Position numbers and translations under genes: made by a program. Below the pieces are notes generated by a model. That model searched no databases, was not told the origin of the DNA, and was given only the letters and a program-made list of their open reading frames with translations. This document shows positions 62,424-64,000 of a stretch of DNA of 64,000 nt, piece by piece; position 1 is the first letter of the stretch; every line of letters starts with the position of its first letter. The stretch is from Granulosicoccus sp045106475. GTDB lineage: Bacteria > Pseudomonadota > Gammaproteobacteria > Granulosicoccales > Granulosicoccaceae. Location of the stretch: assembly GCA_045106475.1 (NCBI GenBank), contig JBGCEO010000054.1:1-64000 (forward strand). The letters run 5' to 3'.

Positions 62424-62933
62424 TCACGACATACGAATAGAATCCACTATAGACACTCGCGCGAAAGACTCGTTGTCAGTTATAACGCTAAATGACTTCT
62501 TCAGGGCTGCGCTGATAGAACCTCCAGCCTGATGAGAACGGCGAGCTACATCGGTGCCGGCTGCCAGCTTATTCGGGTATGCCTGCATGGGTACCGAGAC
62601 ACTCTTCCCTGCTGCTAACTCAAGATCTCCATCCCTAAGCAAGTTAGAGAAATCAAAGTAACCACGTTCGGTGCTTGTAAGAGAAGGCGTCAGCTGAGTA
62701 ATGCGAGTTGCTTGTTCACTCTTGTTCGTTATCACAATTTCCAGATCATTAGTCAATGAAGATACGCGAGTTTGCAGCTCCAGATCAGCAATCTCAGCGA
62801 CTAATGACTCGGCTACAGGGTCTTGAATATTATTGGGTGAAGCAAATGTAGGAAGAGAGCTACCAGCAGCTGTTGCGACAAGACCTGCTGTTCCGATTCG
62901 TTTTAACGTAACGCGTTTTGCGTGATCAATCAT
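62424..62933 (-). CDS. Exported protein of unknown function with Tat-like N-terminus
   Basis: 169 aa. The N-terminus KRVTLKRIG followed by a small-residue hydrophobic stretch (TAGLVATAAGSSLPTFA) looks like a Tat signal in which the first arginine of the twin pair is lysine. The mature part (from about residue 32) has a beta-rich pattern (LEIVITNKSEQATRITQL, later LAAGKSVSVPMQAYPN), suggesting an immunoglobulin-like or copper-resistance-like sandwich. No cysteine or clear metal motif. Family not recognised. Upstream AGGTAG may serve as SD. Monocistronic. Confidence 0.65.
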   Translation of the reverse strand: MIDHAKRVTLKRIGTAGLVATAAGSSLPTFASPNNIQDPVAESLVAEIADLELQTRVSSLTNDLEIVITNKSEQATRITQLTPSLTSTERGYFDFSNLLRDGDLELAAGKSVSVPMQAYPNKLAAGTDVARRSHQAGGSISAALKKSFSVITDNESFARVSIVDSIRMS

Positions 62934-63115
62934 GAGACTACCTCGTTAGACAGAGTTTACAACATTGTGCTATACCGCATAGATATCAATATATTTAGAC
63001 TTTCATATGACAATTAGTCACAATTAGCAGAGACAAATTAGCACCAAAGCGCTATCGCCAGAATACACAATATGTAGCAGGTAGCTTCAAGCCATAGCAA
63101 GAGAGTTGGAAATTC

Positions 63116-63874
63116 ATGAAAACAGCCATAGTAACCGGTGCAGCAAGAGGAATTGGCCTCGGAATAAGCAAACGATTAATCGAAGCAGGCTATCAGGTGG
63201 CTATGCTGGACAACAACAGCTCCAACCTGATGAACTCTGTTGCAGATCTTGCCAATACCAACGCAGTGCTGGCCATTAACTGTGATGTATCGAACAGGCT
63301 GGCCGTTGATGCAGCCGTTGGTGAAGTAGCAGTACACTTTGGGCAAGTTAATGCACTGATCAATAATGCTGGAATTGCGACCTTCAAACCATTTATGGAA
63401 ACCACCATTGAAGATTGGAATGAAATTCTAAACACCAACCTCAGCGCAGCATTTCATTGCTCTCAAGCTTGCGTACCTCATCTACTGGCCGCAGGGGGTG
63501 GCAGCATTGTTAACATTACGTCGATTTCAGCAGATCGGGCTAGCACCCTTCGCGTAGCCTATGGCACAAGCAAGGCAGCTCTTGCGCAACTATCAAAGCA
63601 ACTTGCAGTCGAGCTGGGTAATCAAGGTATTCGCGTTAATGCAATTGCCCCGGGACCTATCGACACAGCGATGGCTAAAAAAGTCCACTCACCAGAAATC
63701 CGCGCAGACTACCATGACGCCATACCGCTTGAAAGGTATGGCACCGTTGAAGAGATCGCCAACGCGGTTCATTTCTTATGCAGTGACGAAAGTAGCTATA
63801 TCAATGGCCAGGAGCTGGCCGTGGATGGAGGATTTTGCGCCACCGGTATCGGTTTACCCACACTTCGTAACTAA
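63116..63874 (+). CDS. Short-chain dehydrogenase/reductase
   Basis: 252 aa, classical SDR. TGAARGIG (7-14), acidic cofactor residue in MLDNN favouring NAD, NNAGIA, catalytic serine in NITSIS, YGTSK for Tyr/Lys, PGPIDTAM, and the ending NGQELAVDGGFCATG. SD GAGAG about 13 bases before the ATG is poorly spaced, but the ATG fits the family start. No partner genes on the same strand in the window; the sequence ends 126 bp further on. Substrate unknown. Confidence 0.88.
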   Translation: MKTAIVTGAARGIGLGISKRLIEAGYQVAMLDNNSSNLMNSVADLANTNAVLAINCDVSNRLAVDAAVGEVAVHFGQVNALINNAGIATFKPFMETTIEDWNEILNTNLSAAFHCSQACVPHLLAAGGGSIVNITSISADRASTLRVAYGTSKAALAQLSKQLAVELGNQGIRVNAIAPGPIDTAMAKKVHSPEIRADYHDAIPLERYGTVEEIANAVHFLCSDESSYINGQELAVDGGFCATGIGLPTLRN

Positions 63875-64000
63875 AGCGAATTCGAGAGCTAGAGACACAG
63901 TCGATCCGAAACAGAGGGTAGATCAAGAATACAAACGGTCTGTAGATCGGCGTCTTTTCCTACGATCAGTGCTTTTTTTACATCCTCTCCAATAGCACTG

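Noticed and set aside
1..64000. tRNA or rRNA genes, prophage or integrative element boundaries
   Set aside because: No cloverleaf-like or rRNA-like sequence, integrase, phage structural gene or long direct repeat was recognised while reading; only the left-edge transposase-like fragment hints at mobility.

Overview
The window reads as chromosome of a metabolically versatile, aerobic Gammaproteobacterium, most likely marine or otherwise oligotrophic. The evidence is clear orthologues of gammaproteobacterial housekeeping genes (rlmG, trhO, fadH, yegD, acuI/yhdH), three different families of high-affinity solute transporters (Liv-type ABC, TRAP, tripartite tricarboxylate) and many catabolic enzymes for methylated amines, carnitine and aromatic acids. 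Base composition is moderate and looks even along the window. Genes are densely packed, often with 1-4 bp overlaps. I see no rRNA, tRNA, CRISPR, integrase or intact insertion sequence; the only mobile-element trace is a transposase-like C-terminal fragment at the extreme left edge.

Layout. 1-2.5 kb: transposase fragment, then a membrane-bound hybrid histidine kinase. 2490-2769: an uninterrupted run of 40 consecutive 7-bp units filling the spacer between two convergent genes. 2.8-5.1 kb (minus): rlmG, a KdgF-like cupin and an SDR. 5.3-12.9 kb (plus): a trimethylamine-dehydrogenase-like flavoprotein and a complete Liv-type ABC importer with a terminator-like hairpin after the binding-protein gene. 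13.0-18.8 kb (minus): TonB-dependent receptor, periplasmic ABC_sub_bind protein and a BarA-type hybrid kinase, preceded by a Fur-box-like sequence. 19-25.3 kb: TPP-dependent decarboxylase, trhO, acuI, a conserved protein of unknown function and a CaiD-like enzyme. 25.6-30.1 kb: DUF1445 protein, TRAP transporter (P, Q, M) and DUF2848 protein. 30.2-35.3 kb: hpaR divergent from hpaF-E-D-G-H (homoprotocatechuate meta-cleavage). 35.4-46.5 kb: a FAD-linked dehydrogenase, a GntR/FCD regulator, a periplasmic metallo-beta-lactamase-fold protein, TctCBA, a universal stress protein, a TPP enzyme and fadH. Two copies of the same palindrome lie at the two outward promoters of this block. 46.9-49.4 kb: LysR regulator, amidase and a small protein. 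49.4-53.0 kb (minus): a carnitine-degradation operon. 53.3-64 kb: AGE-family epimerase with GNAT, Gfo/Idh/MocA oxidoreductase, DEAD-box helicase, Ldh-family dehydrogenase, YegD-like Hsp70, RRM protein, SMP-30 lactonase, beta-hydroxyacid dehydrogenase, an exported protein and an SDR.

How it fits together. A recurrent theme is uptake and oxidation of quaternary and methylated amines and of small carboxylates: carnitine via the dehydrogenase, BKACE and thioesterase route, possibly with the CaiD-like enzyme and acyl-CoA dehydrogenase; a TMADH-like demethylating flavoprotein; aromatic 4-hydroxyphenylacetate-type degradation. Two clusters (DUF1445-TRAP-DUF2848 and MBL-TctCBA-UspA-TPP-FadH) look like coherent catabolic units whose substrates I cannot name. 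All functional names are from reading motifs and remembered family sequences; no database search was run.
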